This document shows positions 40,215 to 49,171 of a stretch of DNA of 64,000 nucleotides, one piece after another. Source of the DNA: Nonomuraea gerenzanensis (GTDB taxonomy: Bacteria; Actinomycetota; Actinomycetes; Streptosporangiales; Streptosporangiaceae); assembly GCF_020215645.1 (NCBI RefSeq), contig NZ_CP084058.1, positions 2,170,001 to 2,234,000 of the forward strand. The letters are read 5' to 3'. The position numbers and the translations under genes are program-made. The notes under the pieces were generated by a model that was not told the origin of the DNA, did no database searches, and saw only the letters and a program-made list of their open reading frames with translations. How positions within the stretch are numbered: the stretch's first letter is position 1; the number at the start of each line of letters is the position of its first letter.

Positions 40215-40955
40215 ATGCTGGCCGTGGACGGCGTGTCGGTGGCGTTCGGCGGGGTCAGGGCGCTGGACGGGGTGACGTTCGAGGTCGGGCGGGGCCTGGT
40301 CTGCGGGGTGATCGGGCCGAACGGGGCCGGCAAGACCACGCTCTTCGACGTGGTGTCGGGGCTGCGCAGGCCGGGCGAGGGGCGGGTGCGCCTCGACGGC
40401 CAGGACGTGACGGCGGTGCCGGCGATCAAGCGGGCCAGGGCGGGGCTGCGCCGCACGTTCCAGCGCACCCAGGTGTTCGGCCGGCTGACCGTGGCCGCGA
40501 ACGTGCTGGCCGCGCTCGACTGGCACGGCGGCGGAGGCGGGCTCGCCGCCGACCTGGCAGGCTGGCCGGCCAGGCGGCGGCTGGAGCGGCGGCGGGAGGA
40601 GCGCGTGGCCGAGGTGCTGGAGCTGTGCGGGCTCACCGAGCTGCGCGACGCCTACGCCGCCGCGCTCCCCGTCGGCCAGCGCCGCCTCGTCGAGCTGGCC
40701 AGGGCCCTGGCCGACCGGCCCCGCCTGCTGCTGCTCGACGAGCCCACCTCGGGGCTGGACGCCGGGCAGAGCGCCCGCCTGGCCGAGGTGGTCAGGTCCC
40801 TGGACACGACCGTGCTGCTGGTCGAGCACGACATGGGGTTCGTGATGGACACCTGTGACCGGATCGTCGTGCTGGACCTGGGCAAGGTCATCGCCACCGG
40901 CACGCCCGCGCAGGTGCGGGAGGACCCCGTCGTGCGGGCGGCCTATCTGGGCTGA
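40215..40955 (+). CDS. LivG-type ABC ATPase
   Basis: 246 residues. Walker A GPNGAGKTTLFD, Q-loop RTFQRTQVFGRLTV, signature region LPVGQRRLVELARAL (GQ variant of LSGGQ, usual for LivG), Walker B LLLLDEPTSGLD, switch His in VEHDM. It pairs with the ATPase part of the upstream fusion protein. A GTG at 40209 overlaps the upstream TGA and could also start translation; ATG 40215 is kept. Its last 13 bases overlap the convergent dienelactone hydrolase gene. Confidence 0.93.
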   Translation: MLAVDGVSVAFGGVRALDGVTFEVGRGLVCGVIGPNGAGKTTLFDVVSGLRRPGEGRVRLDGQDVTAVPAIKRARAGLRRTFQRTQVFGRLTVAANVLAALDWHGGGGGLAADLAGWPARRRLERRREERVAEVLELCGLTELRDAYAAALPVGQRRLVELARALADRPRLLLLDEPTSGLDAGQSARLAEVVRSLDTTVLLVEHDMGFVMDTCDRIVVLDLGKVIATGTPAQVREDPVVRAAYLG

Positions 40956-41671
40956 GCGTGCCGCTCGGTGAACGACAGGATCCGCCGCCAGGAGTCCTGG
41001 CACGCCTCGGCCCACTCGCCGTAGGAGCGGTCGAAGAACGAGTGCGGGGCGCCTTCGTAGATGTGCGTCTCGTGCTCGGTGCCCACCCGGTCGAGCGCGG
41101 CCTCGTACGCGGCGAACTCCTCGGGCGAGGACGCCGTGTCGGCCCCGCCCCGCAGCAGGAGCAGCGGCGCGCCGGGCCCCGACTCCGGCGCCTCGATGAA
41201 GCGCAGCGCGCCGTAGAAGCCGATGCCGCCCGACAGGCCGTTGCCGCCGGCGGCCAGCCACCAGGACAGGGCGCCGCCCAGGCAGAAGCCCGTGGTGAAG
41301 ACGGGCCCGCCGAGTGCGTCGGTGGCCGCCCGCACGTCGGCCCGCACGCCTTCGAGGGTGACCTGCTGGACGTGCGGCATGAACGCGAAGTCGTCGTCGC
41401 GGGAGCCCAGGCCCGCCGTACGGCCGAAGTAGTCGATCGCGATCGTCCGGAACCCCGCCTCGGCGAAGCGCTGGGCCAGGTCCCGGTAGAAGGGGTGCAG
41501 ACCGCGCACGTCGGGCAGGATGACCATGTTGCGGCCGTTCGGCTCGGCGGGCTCGGCCCGGTAGGCGAGTAGCCGGTTGCCGTCGGCGGCGGTCAGCTCG
41601 GTCTGCTCGTGTGAGGCCACCTCGCCCTGGACGGGCGGTGCGGGCGGCCTGCTGTCGGTGGAATGGCACAT
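40943..41671 (-). CDS. Dienelactone hydrolase family protein
   Basis: 242 residues from ATG 41671 (ATG 41683 possible). Starts MCHSTDSRPPAPP, a typical opening of actinobacterial members. The nucleophile is Cys in TTGFCLGGALSWWLA, the acid Asp near 165-175 (LLRGGADTASS), the base His in YEGAPHSFFDR. It cleaves dienelactones or related esters and thioesters. The 3' end overlaps the LivG gene tail-to-tail by 13 bp. Confidence 0.92.
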   Translation of the reverse strand: MCHSTDSRPPAPPVQGEVASHEQTELTAADGNRLLAYRAEPAEPNGRNMVILPDVRGLHPFYRDLAQRFAEAGFRTIAIDYFGRTAGLGSRDDDFAFMPHVQQVTLEGVRADVRAATDALGGPVFTTGFCLGGALSWWLAAGGNGLSGGIGFYGALRFIEAPESGPGAPLLLLRGGADTASSPEEFAAYEAALDRVGTEHETHIYEGAPHSFFDRSYGEWAEACQDSWRRILSFTERHAQPR

Positions 41672-41730
41672 GGGAACCAGCATGCCCGTGGACGATCCAG
41701 GCTATCCAGGTCGCAGGCTGAGGAGCCCGG

Positions 41731-42588
41731 TCAGAACGACTGGGCGGCGCGCAGCTCCCGCATCAGGTGCTCGCGGACGCGGGCCACGGCGGGCCTGGCC
41801 CGCGCGCCGGCGCGGACCGCGAGATAGCCGGTGTTGATCGGCGCCTCCGCCGGCTCGGCCAGCGTCACCAGCGTGCCCGCCGCCAGGTCCCGGCGGCACA
41901 GGTACGACGGCAGCACCGACACGCCCATCCCCGCCCGGACCGCGCTCAGCACGCCGCGCAGGTCGGGCATGACGACCTGGGCCGACATGGCCGGGCGGCG
42001 GCCGTACACGGTGCGCCAGTAGCGCCGCACGATCGGCAGGTCCTCGGCGTAGGCGACCAGCGGCCGCGGCGGCGGCCCCGCGTCCGGGGCGCCGACCAGC
42101 AGGAACTCCTCGTCGTAGACCGGGTCCGCCTGCACCCCGCGCAGCCGGGGCCGGATCGTGGACAGCACCAGGTCCAGCCGCCCGGCCGCCAGGTCGTGCA
42201 GGAGGTCGTCGGACAGCCCCAGCGTGACGCGCAGCCGCAGCCCGTCACGGACGAGCGGGGCCAGCATCGGCATGACCACCTCGCTCAGGAACTCGGCGGG
42301 CCCGCCCAGATGCACGGGCTCGTCGGTCGGCAGCTCCGAGGCCACCACCTCGTCCAGCGCGTCCAGCCCCGGCGCGACCCGGCGGGCCAGCTCGTCGGCG
42401 GCGGGCGTGGGCGCGACGCCGCGCGGCAGCCGGTCGAACAGCGGCCGGTCCAGCGTCGCCTCCAGCGCCTTGACCTGCGCGGTCACGGCAGGCTGCGACA
42501 GGCCGAGCGTCTGGGCGGCGGCGGTGATGGAGCCGGTCCTGTGCACGGCCAGGAAGGTGCGCAGCAGGTCGAGCGAGAGCGGTGACAT
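41731..42588 (-). CDS. LysR-family transcriptional regulator
   Basis: 285 residues. N-terminal winged helix DLLRTFLAVHRTGSITAAAQ and LGLSQPAVTAQVKALEATLD, then the two-lobed co-inducer domain (LRLRVTLGLSDDLLHDLAAG; GVLSAVRAGMGVSVLPSYLC). ATG 42588 is immediately followed upstream by the palindrome at 42589-42602, so the mRNA is probably leaderless or nearly so. The divergent DJ-1/PfpI gene is the expected target. Confidence 0.93.
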   Translation of the reverse strand: MSPLSLDLLRTFLAVHRTGSITAAAQTLGLSQPAVTAQVKALEATLDRPLFDRLPRGVAPTPAADELARRVAPGLDALDEVVASELPTDEPVHLGGPAEFLSEVVMPMLAPLVRDGLRLRVTLGLSDDLLHDLAAGRLDLVLSTIRPRLRGVQADPVYDEEFLLVGAPDAGPPPRPLVAYAEDLPIVRRYWRTVYGRRPAMSAQVVMPDLRGVLSAVRAGMGVSVLPSYLCRRDLAAGTLVTLAEPAEAPINTGYLAVRAGARARPAVARVREHLMRELRAAQSF

Positions 42589-42602
42589 ATCAGTATTCTG
42601 AT
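42589..42602. promoter_or_regulatory. Palindrome between LysR and DJ-1/PfpI genes
   Basis: ATCAG-TATT-CTGAT directly abuts the LysR start codon and lies 58 bp before the DJ-1 gene. AT-rich dyads of this size are typical LysR boxes. A related sequence, CATATCAGTATTC, also occurs upstream of the unknown gene at 21.5 kb. Confidence 0.55.
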
Positions 42603-42660
42603 GGCTCGGGGCGGTTCCGGTGATTTGTTGCTGATGGCTCGCCGGAGTCATCCTGAGTGC

Positions 42661-43329
42661 ATGACCAAGCGTGTACTCATCGCCCTGACCAGCCACGACG
42701 ACCTCGGCGGCGTGGAGCGGACCGGATACTACGTGCCCGAGGCCGCCCACCCGTGGGAGATCTTCCGCAAGGCCGGCTTCGAGGTGGACGTGGCCAGCGT
42801 CAAGGGCGGCGAGCCGCCCCAGGACGGCTACGACCCCGGCGACCCCGCCCAGGCCGCCTTCGTCGCCTCGGCCGAGCAGCGCGACACCGCCCGCCTGGCG
42901 GACGTGGACGCCGCCCGCTACGACGCCGTGCTCTACGCCGGCGGCCACGGCACCATGTGGGACTTCCCCGACGACCCCGACGTGATCAGGATCGGGCGCG
43001 AGGTGTACGAGCGCGGCGGCGTCGTGGCGGCCGTCTGCCACGGCCCGTCCGCGCTGGTGAACCTGACGCTGTCCGACGGGTCGTACCTGGTGGCGGGCAA
43101 GCGGGTGGCGGCCTTCACCAACGCCGAGGAGGAGCTGCGCGGCGTGGCGGGCGTCGTGCCGTTCCTGCTGGCGGACGCCCTGGTCGCGCGCGGCGCGACC
43201 CACGAGCCGGGCGACAACTGGCAGGCCCAGGTCGTGGTGGACGGCCGCCTGGCCACCGGCCAGAACCCGGCCAGCGCCGCCCCCCTGGCCGAGCAGGTCG
43301 TCGAGCTGCTCGCCGAACGGCGGGTCTGA
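42661..43329 (+). CDS. DJ-1/PfpI superfamily protein (Hsp31/glyoxalase III-like)
   Basis: 222 residues from ATG 42661. The nucleophile Cys, near residue 126, is in VAAVCHGPSALVN; YAGGHGTMWDFPD and the Glu/His environment fit the class I glutamine-amidotransferase-like DJ-1 fold, Hsp31 branch, with a long insertion after residue 20 (VERTGYYVPEAAHPWEIFRK). Likely a glyoxalase, deglycase-like or protease-like stress protein. Divergent from its probable LysR regulator. Confidence 0.93.
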   Translation: MTKRVLIALTSHDDLGGVERTGYYVPEAAHPWEIFRKAGFEVDVASVKGGEPPQDGYDPGDPAQAAFVASAEQRDTARLADVDAARYDAVLYAGGHGTMWDFPDDPDVIRIGREVYERGGVVAAVCHGPSALVNLTLSDGSYLVAGKRVAAFTNAEEELRGVAGVVPFLLADALVARGATHEPGDNWQAQVVVDGRLATGQNPASAAPLAEQVVELLAERRV

Positions 43330-43424
43330 GGCGGACAATCGCCGCCGGATGGCGGTTGTGCGGCAAGGGCGTGTGATCCGACCATCGAGGAGTAATGCGA
43401 CCGCCCCCGTGGAAGGGAACCCCC

Positions 43425-44384
43425 ATGGCCCACCCCAACCTCGATCCGGAGCTGCGCGCCGGGATCGAGCAGTTCCCGATGCCGCCCGGTGACCTGTCCG
43501 CCGTGTTCGCGGACCTGCCTGGCGCGCGGGCGCAGATGAACGCGATGATGGCCGCCGCGCCCGCGCCCGACACGCGGATCTCGATCGAGAACCGCATGAT
43601 CCCGGGGCCCGAGGGGGCGCCGGACGTCCGCGTGCGGATCTACCGGCCTGAGGAGCCGGGGCAGGGCCGCCCGGCGCTCTACTGGATCCACGGCGGCGGC
43701 ATGATCATGGGCATGCCGGAGGGCGACGACGGGCCGATGATCGAGTACGTCGAGCGGCTCGGCGTGGTCGTCGTCTCCGTCGACTACCGCCTGGCGCCCG
43801 AGCACCCGCACCCCGCCCCCGTCGAGGACTGCTACGCCGGTCTCGTCTGGACCGTCAAGAACGCCGCCGAGCTGGGCATCGACCCGGGCAGGCTGGCCGT
43901 GGGCGGCGCCAGCGCGGGCGGCGGGCTGGCCGCCGCGACCGTGCTGCTGGCCAGGGACAGGAGCGGGCCCGAGGTGGCCTTCCAGCTGCTCGTCTGCCCG
44001 ATGCTCGACGACCGCAACACCACGCCGTCCAGCCACGAGTTCGCCGAGGCCGTGGTCTGGGACAGGCAGGCCAACCTCTTCGGCTGGACGGCGCTGCTCG
44101 GCGACCGGATCGGCGCCGACGACGTGTCACCGTACGCGGCGCCGGCCCGGGCCGCCGACCTGTCGGGGCTGCCGCCGGCGTTCGTGGACGTGGGGGAGCT
44201 GGAGGTGTTCAGGGATGAGTGCGCCGACTACGCGCTGCGGCTGGCGCGGGCCGGGGTGTCGACCGAGTTCCACCTGTATCCGGGGGCCTTCCACGGGTTC
44301 GACATGCTGGTGCCTGGCGCGGCGCTGAGCGTCAGGGCGCGGCAGGCGCGCGAGGCGGCGCTCAAGCGGGCGTTCGGGATCTGA
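43425..44384 (+). CDS. Alpha/beta-hydrolase, hormone-sensitive-lipase type esterase
   Basis: 319 residues from ATG 43425; ATG 43395 has a GAGGAG very close upstream and is possible. Oxyanion motif HGGGM near residue 90, nucleophile Ser in VGGASAGGGLA near 165, acid Asp in FVDVGELEVFRDE, base His in PGAFHGFDM. Such enzymes hydrolyse short to medium acyl esters. The gene converges with the PucR regulator (10 bp between stops). Confidence 0.92.
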   Translation: MAHPNLDPELRAGIEQFPMPPGDLSAVFADLPGARAQMNAMMAAAPAPDTRISIENRMIPGPEGAPDVRVRIYRPEEPGQGRPALYWIHGGGMIMGMPEGDDGPMIEYVERLGVVVVSVDYRLAPEHPHPAPVEDCYAGLVWTVKNAAELGIDPGRLAVGGASAGGGLAAATVLLARDRSGPEVAFQLLVCPMLDDRNTTPSSHEFAEAVVWDRQANLFGWTALLGDRIGADDVSPYAAPARAADLSGLPPAFVDVGELEVFRDECADYALRLARAGVSTEFHLYPGAFHGFDMLVPGAALSVRARQAREAALKRAFGI

Positions 44385-44394
44385 TCGGCGGAGG

Positions 44395-45429
44395 TCAGGA
44401 GAGCAGCCGGACCAGGGCCAGGGCCAGGTGGGCGCGCATCCGGCCCGGCTGGTCGCCCAGGGAGAAGCCCAGCACGGACTCCGCGCGGGCGATGCGCGCG
44501 GCCAGCGAGCTGTGGTGCAGGTGGACGGCCTGGGCGGCGCCGCGCACCGAGCCGGCCAGGCACAGGGCGCGCACCGCGAGCAGCGCCTCCTCACCCAGCC
44601 GGGACATCGCCCGCACGTCGGGCAGGCCCGCGATCGCCTGCTCGGGCAGGTCGGCGAACAGGGCCAGCGCCCCCAGGTCCGACCAGCGCATCACCAGGTC
44701 GTGCGGGCCGGTGAAGCGCAGCGCCGTGCGGGCGCCGGCCCACGACTCGGCCGCCCGCGCGCCGGGCAGCTCGGGGCCGATGCCGACCCTGGCGCCCTCG
44801 GGCAGCCCGACCTCCAGGGCGGTGGCGACCAGGACCGCCGCCGTGTCGCCGATCGTGGCGGCGCGCACGTGGTGCCCCATCGCCCGTAGCCCCGAGGCCG
44901 GCTCCTGGCCGGGCAGCGCGATGGCCAGGGCCTGCAGCGGGGTGGCCGGGTCGAAGCCGAGCAGGCGCAGGGCACGGGCGCGCTCGGCCTCGCCGGTCTC
45001 GGCCGACAGCGCCAGCTCGACCAGAGCCGGGTCCTTCGGCGTACCGGCGAGCGCGGCGGCGCGTTCGAGGGTGACCTCGGCCGCCGCCGCGTAGCGCTCC
45101 AGGACGATCTCGTCGAGGCCGTGCGCGGGCCCTTCGCGCTCCATCCAGACCGCCCCGAGCCCGGAGCTCAGCTCCCGGGCCGAGCCGGGCACGGCGGGCG
45201 TGACGACGGTTCCGTCGACAGAGCCGTCGGCGGCGACGCGGGTGCGCCGGCCGGTGGCCGCGTCGAGCAGGCCGACGGGGCACTGCGTCAGCCGGGCCGT
45301 GGCCGTGAGCAGCACCGGCACGCTGACGTGGTCGCGCACCAGCGAGTCGAAGTAGGCGATGACCCGCACCGCGCTCTCCGCGTCCGAGTCGAGGGTCGAG
45401 AGCCGCAGCAGCAGTCCCTGCACGAGCAC
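44395..45429 (-). CDS. PucR-family transcriptional regulator
   Basis: 344 residues from GTG 45429. The C-terminal PucR helix-turn-helix (AAQAVHLHHSSLAARIARAE) is preceded by a GGDEF-like degenerate domain and an N-terminal region without a recognised sensor. PucR proteins commonly activate catabolic genes next door. It is divergent from the acyl-CoA dehydrogenase operon and shares its 46-bp control region with operator site C, so it may regulate or be regulated with it. Confidence 0.85.
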   Translation of the reverse strand: MLVQGLLLRLSTLDSDAESAVRVIAYFDSLVRDHVSVPVLLTATARLTQCPVGLLDAATGRRTRVAADGSVDGTVVTPAVPGSARELSSGLGAVWMEREGPAHGLDEIVLERYAAAAEVTLERAAALAGTPKDPALVELALSAETGEAERARALRLLGFDPATPLQALAIALPGQEPASGLRAMGHHVRAATIGDTAAVLVATALEVGLPEGARVGIGPELPGARAAESWAGARTALRFTGPHDLVMRWSDLGALALFADLPEQAIAGLPDVRAMSRLGEEALLAVRALCLAGSVRGAAQAVHLHHSSLAARIARAESVLGFSLGDQPGRMRAHLALALVRLLS

Positions 45430-45439
45430 CAGACTAGCC

Positions 45440-45468
45440 TGGCCACGATACCAAGCGTGCGCTAGTTT
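45440..45468 (+). promoter_or_regulatory. Leaderless promoter with operator site C (acyl-CoA dehydrogenase operon)
   Basis: TGGCCA (45440-45445), 17 bases, TAGTTT (45463-45468), then seven bases to the GTG at 45476: the mRNA should start at or within a base or two of the start codon. The operator TACCAAGC-GTGC-GCTAGTTT (45449-45468) covers spacer and -10. The promoter at 56.5 kb has the same geometry and near-identical core. Confidence 0.65.
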
Positions 45469-45475
45469 GGTTTCT

Positions 45476-46570
45476 GTGGATCTCGACTACTCCACGGCCG
45501 AGCTCGCCTTCCGCGCCGAGGTACGCGACTGGCTGGGCGGGCACGCCCCGCCGCCCCTGCCCCCCATGGACACCGCCGACGGCTTCGCCGCACACCGCGC
45601 CTGGGAGGCGGAGCTGGCGGGCGCGCGGCTGTCCGTCGTCTCCTGGCCCGAGGAGTACGGCGGGCGCGGCGCCTCCCTCATCGACTGGCTGATCTTCGAG
45701 GAGGAGTACTGGGCCGCCGGCTGCCCCGCCCGCGTCACCCAGAACGGCATCTTCCTGCTCGGCCCGTCCCTCCTCCGCCACGGCACCCCCGAGCAGCGCG
45801 AGCACTGGCTGCCCCGGATGGCCAGGGGCGACGACGTGTGGGCCCAGGCCTGGTCGGAGCCCGAGGCGGGCAGCGACCTGGCCGCCCTCACCTCCCGCGC
45901 CGAGCCCTGCGAGGGCGGCTGGCGGCTGTACGGGCACAAGACGTGGAGCTCCCGGGCCGCCTTCGCCACCCACGGCTTCGGCCTCTTCCGCACCTCGGGG
46001 GCGCGGCACCGGGGGCTGACCTACTTCATGTTCCCCATGACCGACGTCGCCGTACGCCCGATCGCGCAGCTCGACGGGCTGCCCGGCTTCGCCGAGCTGC
46101 GCTTCGACGGCGTGTTCACCCCCGAGTCGATGGTGCTGGGCGAGGTGGGCCAGGGCTGGCGGATCGCGATGGCCACCACCTCCTCCGAGCGCGGCCTGAC
46201 CCTGCGCAGCCCCGGCCGGTTCCTGGCCACCGCCGACCGGCTCGTCGAGCTGGCCGGGGACGCCGACCCGGTGCTCGCCGACCGGGCCGCCCGCTGCCGG
46301 GTGGAGGCGGAGGCGTACCAGCTGCACACGTTCGGGACGGCCAGGCGGATCATGGCCGGGGAGGAGATCGGCTCCGCCGCCAGCCTGGGCAAGATCTTCT
46401 GGTCCGAGCTGGACCTGCGCATGCACGCGCTGGCCCTGGAGCTGCTCGGGGACAGGGCCGAGGACTGGCTCGACGGGTTCCTGTTCTCGCTGGCCGGGCC
46501 CATCTACGCGGGCACGAACGAGATCCAGCGCAGCATCGTCGCCGAGCGGGTGCTGGGGCTGCCGCGATGA
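45476..46570 (+). CDS. Acyl-CoA dehydrogenase, subunit-type 1
   Basis: 364 residues from GTG 45476. N-terminal helices (ELAFRAEVRDWLGGHAPPPL), FAD/substrate motif AQAWSEPEAGSDLAALTSRA, C-terminal GPIYAGTNEIQRSIVAERVL. It is slightly shorter than the usual about 385. Adjacent long/short acyl-CoA dehydrogenase genes in actinobacteria often form heterotetramers (ChsE1-ChsE2 type) that desaturate bulky CoA thioesters such as steroid side chains; the neighbour at 46567 fits that model (inference). First gene of a three-gene operon with ATGA/GTGA overlaps. Confidence 0.92.
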   Translation: MDLDYSTAELAFRAEVRDWLGGHAPPPLPPMDTADGFAAHRAWEAELAGARLSVVSWPEEYGGRGASLIDWLIFEEEYWAAGCPARVTQNGIFLLGPSLLRHGTPEQREHWLPRMARGDDVWAQAWSEPEAGSDLAALTSRAEPCEGGWRLYGHKTWSSRAAFATHGFGLFRTSGARHRGLTYFMFPMTDVAVRPIAQLDGLPGFAELRFDGVFTPESMVLGEVGQGWRIAMATTSSERGLTLRSPGRFLATADRLVELAGDADPVLADRAARCRVEAEAYQLHTFGTARRIMAGEEIGSAASLGKIFWSELDLRMHALALELLGDRAEDWLDGFLFSLAGPIYAGTNEIQRSIVAERVLGLPR

Positions 46571-47511
46571 ACTTCGGCTTCAGTGAGGATCAGCTCGCGT
46601 TGGCGGCGACCGTACGGGACGTGCTGCGTACGCACTGCCCGCCAGGCTCGTTGCGCACCGAGCGGCGGCCCGCGTGGGAGCAGCTCGCCGCGCTGGGGTT
46701 CTTCGGGCTGCTGCTGCCCGAGGAGACGGACGGGCTGGGGCTCGGCCTGGTGGACGTGCTGCCCGCCCTGGAGGAGACCGGGCGCGCCTGCCTGCCCGGG
46801 CCGGTCGTGGAGACCGCCGTGGTGGCGCCGGGCCTGCTCGCCGAGGTGCCCAAGCTGGCCGCCGGCGCGGTGTGCGTCGGCGTGCTGCCGCCCGGGCAGG
46901 CGTACGCGGCCGACGCCGACCTGGCCGACCTGCTGGTGGTGGTGCGGGACGGCCGGGCACGGGTGGTCCCGCGCCAGGACGTACGGCTCGCGCCCCGGCG
47001 CGGCGTTGACCCGTGCAGGCCGCTGTTCGAGGTGGCCTTCTCCCGCTCCGAGCCCCTCGCAGGGCCCGTGGCGCCGGTGCTGGCCCGCGCGACCGTGGCC
47101 ACCGCCGCGCAGCTCGTCGGGGTCGCCAGGGAGCTGCTCGCGGTCACCGTCGGCTACGCCCGCGTGCGGACCCAGTTCGGCGCGCCGATCGGCTCCTTCC
47201 AGGCCGTCAAGCACCAGCTCGCCGACGTGGCCGTGGCCGTGGAGTTCGCGGCGCCGCTGGTGTACCGGGCGGCGCTGACGGTGGACGCCGGCAGCGCCGA
47301 GCGGGACGCGAGCGCCGCCAAGGCCGCCGCCGGCGAGGCCGCCACGCTGGCCGCCAGGGTCGCGTTGCAGGTCCACGGCGCGATCGGCTACACCGAGGAG
47401 CTGGACCTGCGGTTCTGGCTCGCCCGGGCCTGGTCGTTGTCCGCCGCGTACGGCACCACGGCCGCCCACCGCGAACGCCTGCGCACCGCGATCACGGGGC
47501 GGCGCCCGTGA
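46567..47511 (+). CDS. Acyl-CoA dehydrogenase, subunit-type 2 (short)
   Basis: 314 residues, ATG overlapping the upstream TGA (ATGA). N-terminal MNFGFSEDQLALAATVRDVL, C-terminal FAD-binding helices YARVRTQFGAPIGSFQAVKH and ARVALQVHGAIGYTEELDLR. The middle beta domain is reduced, without a clear SEPxAGSD motif, as in the partner subunits of heteromeric acyl-CoA dehydrogenases. It probably works with the upstream gene product. Confidence 0.9.
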   Translation: MNFGFSEDQLALAATVRDVLRTHCPPGSLRTERRPAWEQLAALGFFGLLLPEETDGLGLGLVDVLPALEETGRACLPGPVVETAVVAPGLLAEVPKLAAGAVCVGVLPPGQAYAADADLADLLVVVRDGRARVVPRQDVRLAPRRGVDPCRPLFEVAFSRSEPLAGPVAPVLARATVATAAQLVGVARELLAVTVGYARVRTQFGAPIGSFQAVKHQLADVAVAVEFAAPLVYRAALTVDAGSAERDASAAKAAAGEAATLAARVALQVHGAIGYTEELDLRFWLARAWSLSAAYGTTAAHRERLRTAITGRRP

Positions 47512-48329
47512 AGTTCGGTGTCCCCCTCGGCCTGGTGCACCCCGCCGCCTGGAAGGACGTGGCGGTGGCGGCCGACGAGCTGGGGTTCGAGTCGGTGTGG
47601 CTGCCCGAGCACCTCGTCTTCGCCACCGACCTGTCCCTGGCCGTCTACCCGGGCACCACCGACCCGGGGATCAAGCCGCGGACGCCGCTGTTCGACGCGC
47701 CCGCCTACCTGTGCTGGCTGGCCGCCTTCACCACCCGCGTCCGGCTCGGCACCGCCGTGCAGCTCCTCGCGCTGCGCCACCCGTTCGTCTCGGCCCGCGC
47801 GTTCGCCACCCTGGACGTGGTCTCCGGCGGCCGGGCCGTCTGCGGGGTCGGGGCCGGCTGGTACCGGGGGGAGTGGGAGGCGGCCGGAGTGCCGTTCGCG
47901 ACCAGGGGCGCGCGGCTGGACGAGGCGATAGAGGTGGTCAGGCGGCTGTGGAGCGAGCCGCTGGTCGCCCACTCCGGGCGGTTCTACAGCTTCCCCGAGG
48001 TGGCCTTCGAGCCCAAGCCGGTGCAGCGGCGGCTGCCCGTGCTGGCCGGCGGCGAGTCTGCCGCCGCGCTGCGCAGGGCCGCCACGCTGTGCGACGGGTG
48101 GATCAGCATGCCGCACACCATCGAGTCGATCAAGCCGCAGCTCGCCCGGCTCGGCCCGGGGGTGCCGGCGACGGCGCACGCGTACGAGCTGGCCTCGCCC
48201 GCCGAGGTGGGCGACTGGGCGGCGCTCGGGGTGGAGCGGCTGATCGTCCGGCCCTGGACGCGCAGCAGGGACGCGGTGTCCCGGCTGGCCGCCTTCGCCG
48301 AGGAGTACGGGGTCAGGAACACCTCGTAG
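47508..48329 (+). CDS. LLM-class F420-dependent oxidoreductase, TIGR03619-like
   Basis: 273 residues; GTG 47508 overlaps the upstream TGA (GTGA). KFGVPLGLVHPAAWKDVAVA, ELGFESVWLPEHLVFATD, FATLDVVSGGRAVCGVGAGW and RLPVLAGGESAAALRRAATL mark the family. Cotranscription with two acyl-CoA dehydrogenases suggests it handles the same CoA-linked or derived substrate. The tail overlaps the convergent lipoprotein gene by 17 bp. Confidence 0.9.
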   Translation: MKFGVPLGLVHPAAWKDVAVAADELGFESVWLPEHLVFATDLSLAVYPGTTDPGIKPRTPLFDAPAYLCWLAAFTTRVRLGTAVQLLALRHPFVSARAFATLDVVSGGRAVCGVGAGWYRGEWEAAGVPFATRGARLDEAIEVVRRLWSEPLVAHSGRFYSFPEVAFEPKPVQRRLPVLAGGESAAALRRAATLCDGWISMPHTIESIKPQLARLGPGVPATAHAYELASPAEVGDWAALGVERLIVRPWTRSRDAVSRLAAFAEEYGVRNTS

Positions 48330-49092
48330 TGGAGCTGCCGCCCGACCTGACCGTCCGGCACTTCCGCGATCTCGTCGGGGCGGGCTGGACCGTGGGCTTG
48401 GCTGTGGGCCTGGTGGTGGGCCTGGTGGTGGGCCTGCTTGTGGGGCGTGGTGTCGTGGTGGACCGCGTGGGGCGCGGCTCGGCCGTCCCGGGAGGGCTGG
48501 TGGCCGGCCGTATCGCGGCCTTGCTGCCCTTGCCGCCGCCGGGCCGCGCCCTGAACGTCGCCACGGAGCCGGGCGGGACGAACGTGCCCCGTTCGGCCTT
48601 CCCGCCGATCGCGGGCACCCGGCGCTCCATCGGCAGGTGGTACCAGTCGTGGCCGTCGAGCCGGTCGTCACAGCGCTCGTCGGGGACCCGGACGCGCGTG
48701 GTCACCCGTACGCAGATCTTGACGCGATCCCCGTCATCGGCGACGAGGACGCCCTGCCCCGAACCGCCCTTCGCCGAGGCCCGGTAGGGGCGGCGGGGCG
48801 GCGCGTAGGGGAGGCCCTCGGCCGCCGCCGTCCCGACGGCGGGGACCGCCGACGTCACCGGGACGTAGAACCAGACGTGGCCCTGCTCACGGTCGTCGCA
48901 GCGCTGGTCCGCCACCCTGAGCCTGGTGACCTGCGCGAGGCAGATCCGGGCGTGGTCGACGACGCCCTGGCTCCGCTGCGTCGCCGTCCTCGTGGGCGGT
49001 GCCGGTCGCGCCTCGGAGGCGGTGGCTGCGCAGCCGGCGGTCAGGAGGACGGCCAGGCCGAAGGAGGTGGCGCGGACGGCGGTCTGCGACAA
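48313..49092 (-). CDS. Lipoprotein with internal duplication, unknown function
   Basis: 259 residues from TTG 49092, chosen because GGGAG is four bases upstream and gives a standard lipoprotein signal (LSQTAVRATSFGLAVLLTAG then Cys); GTG 49125 and TTG 49137 are alternatives. The mature part holds two similar about 40-residue units: RLRVADQRCDDREQGHVWFY and RVRVPDERCDDRLDGHDWYH, each followed by VPAVG or VPAIG. The C-terminus is a Pro/Thr/Arg stalk (TTRPTTRPTAKP). No named domain recognised; the CDD...GH.WY unit is common in secreted actinomycete proteins as I recall. Confidence 0.7.
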   Translation of the reverse strand: MSQTAVRATSFGLAVLLTAGCAATASEARPAPPTRTATQRSQGVVDHARICLAQVTRLRVADQRCDDREQGHVWFYVPVTSAVPAVGTAAAEGLPYAPPRRPYRASAKGGSGQGVLVADDGDRVKICVRVTTRVRVPDERCDDRLDGHDWYHLPMERRVPAIGGKAERGTFVPPGSVATFRARPGGGKGSKAAIRPATSPPGTAEPRPTRSTTTPRPTSRPTTRPTTRPTAKPTVQPAPTRSRKCRTVRSGGSSTTRCS

Positions 49093-49171
49093 GGTGCTCC
49101 CAGCTGTGTGTGGGTCGGTGATCACTGGACGGATCAACGACAGCCGTCGGAAGGGAGTTCCCTGTGCCTGG

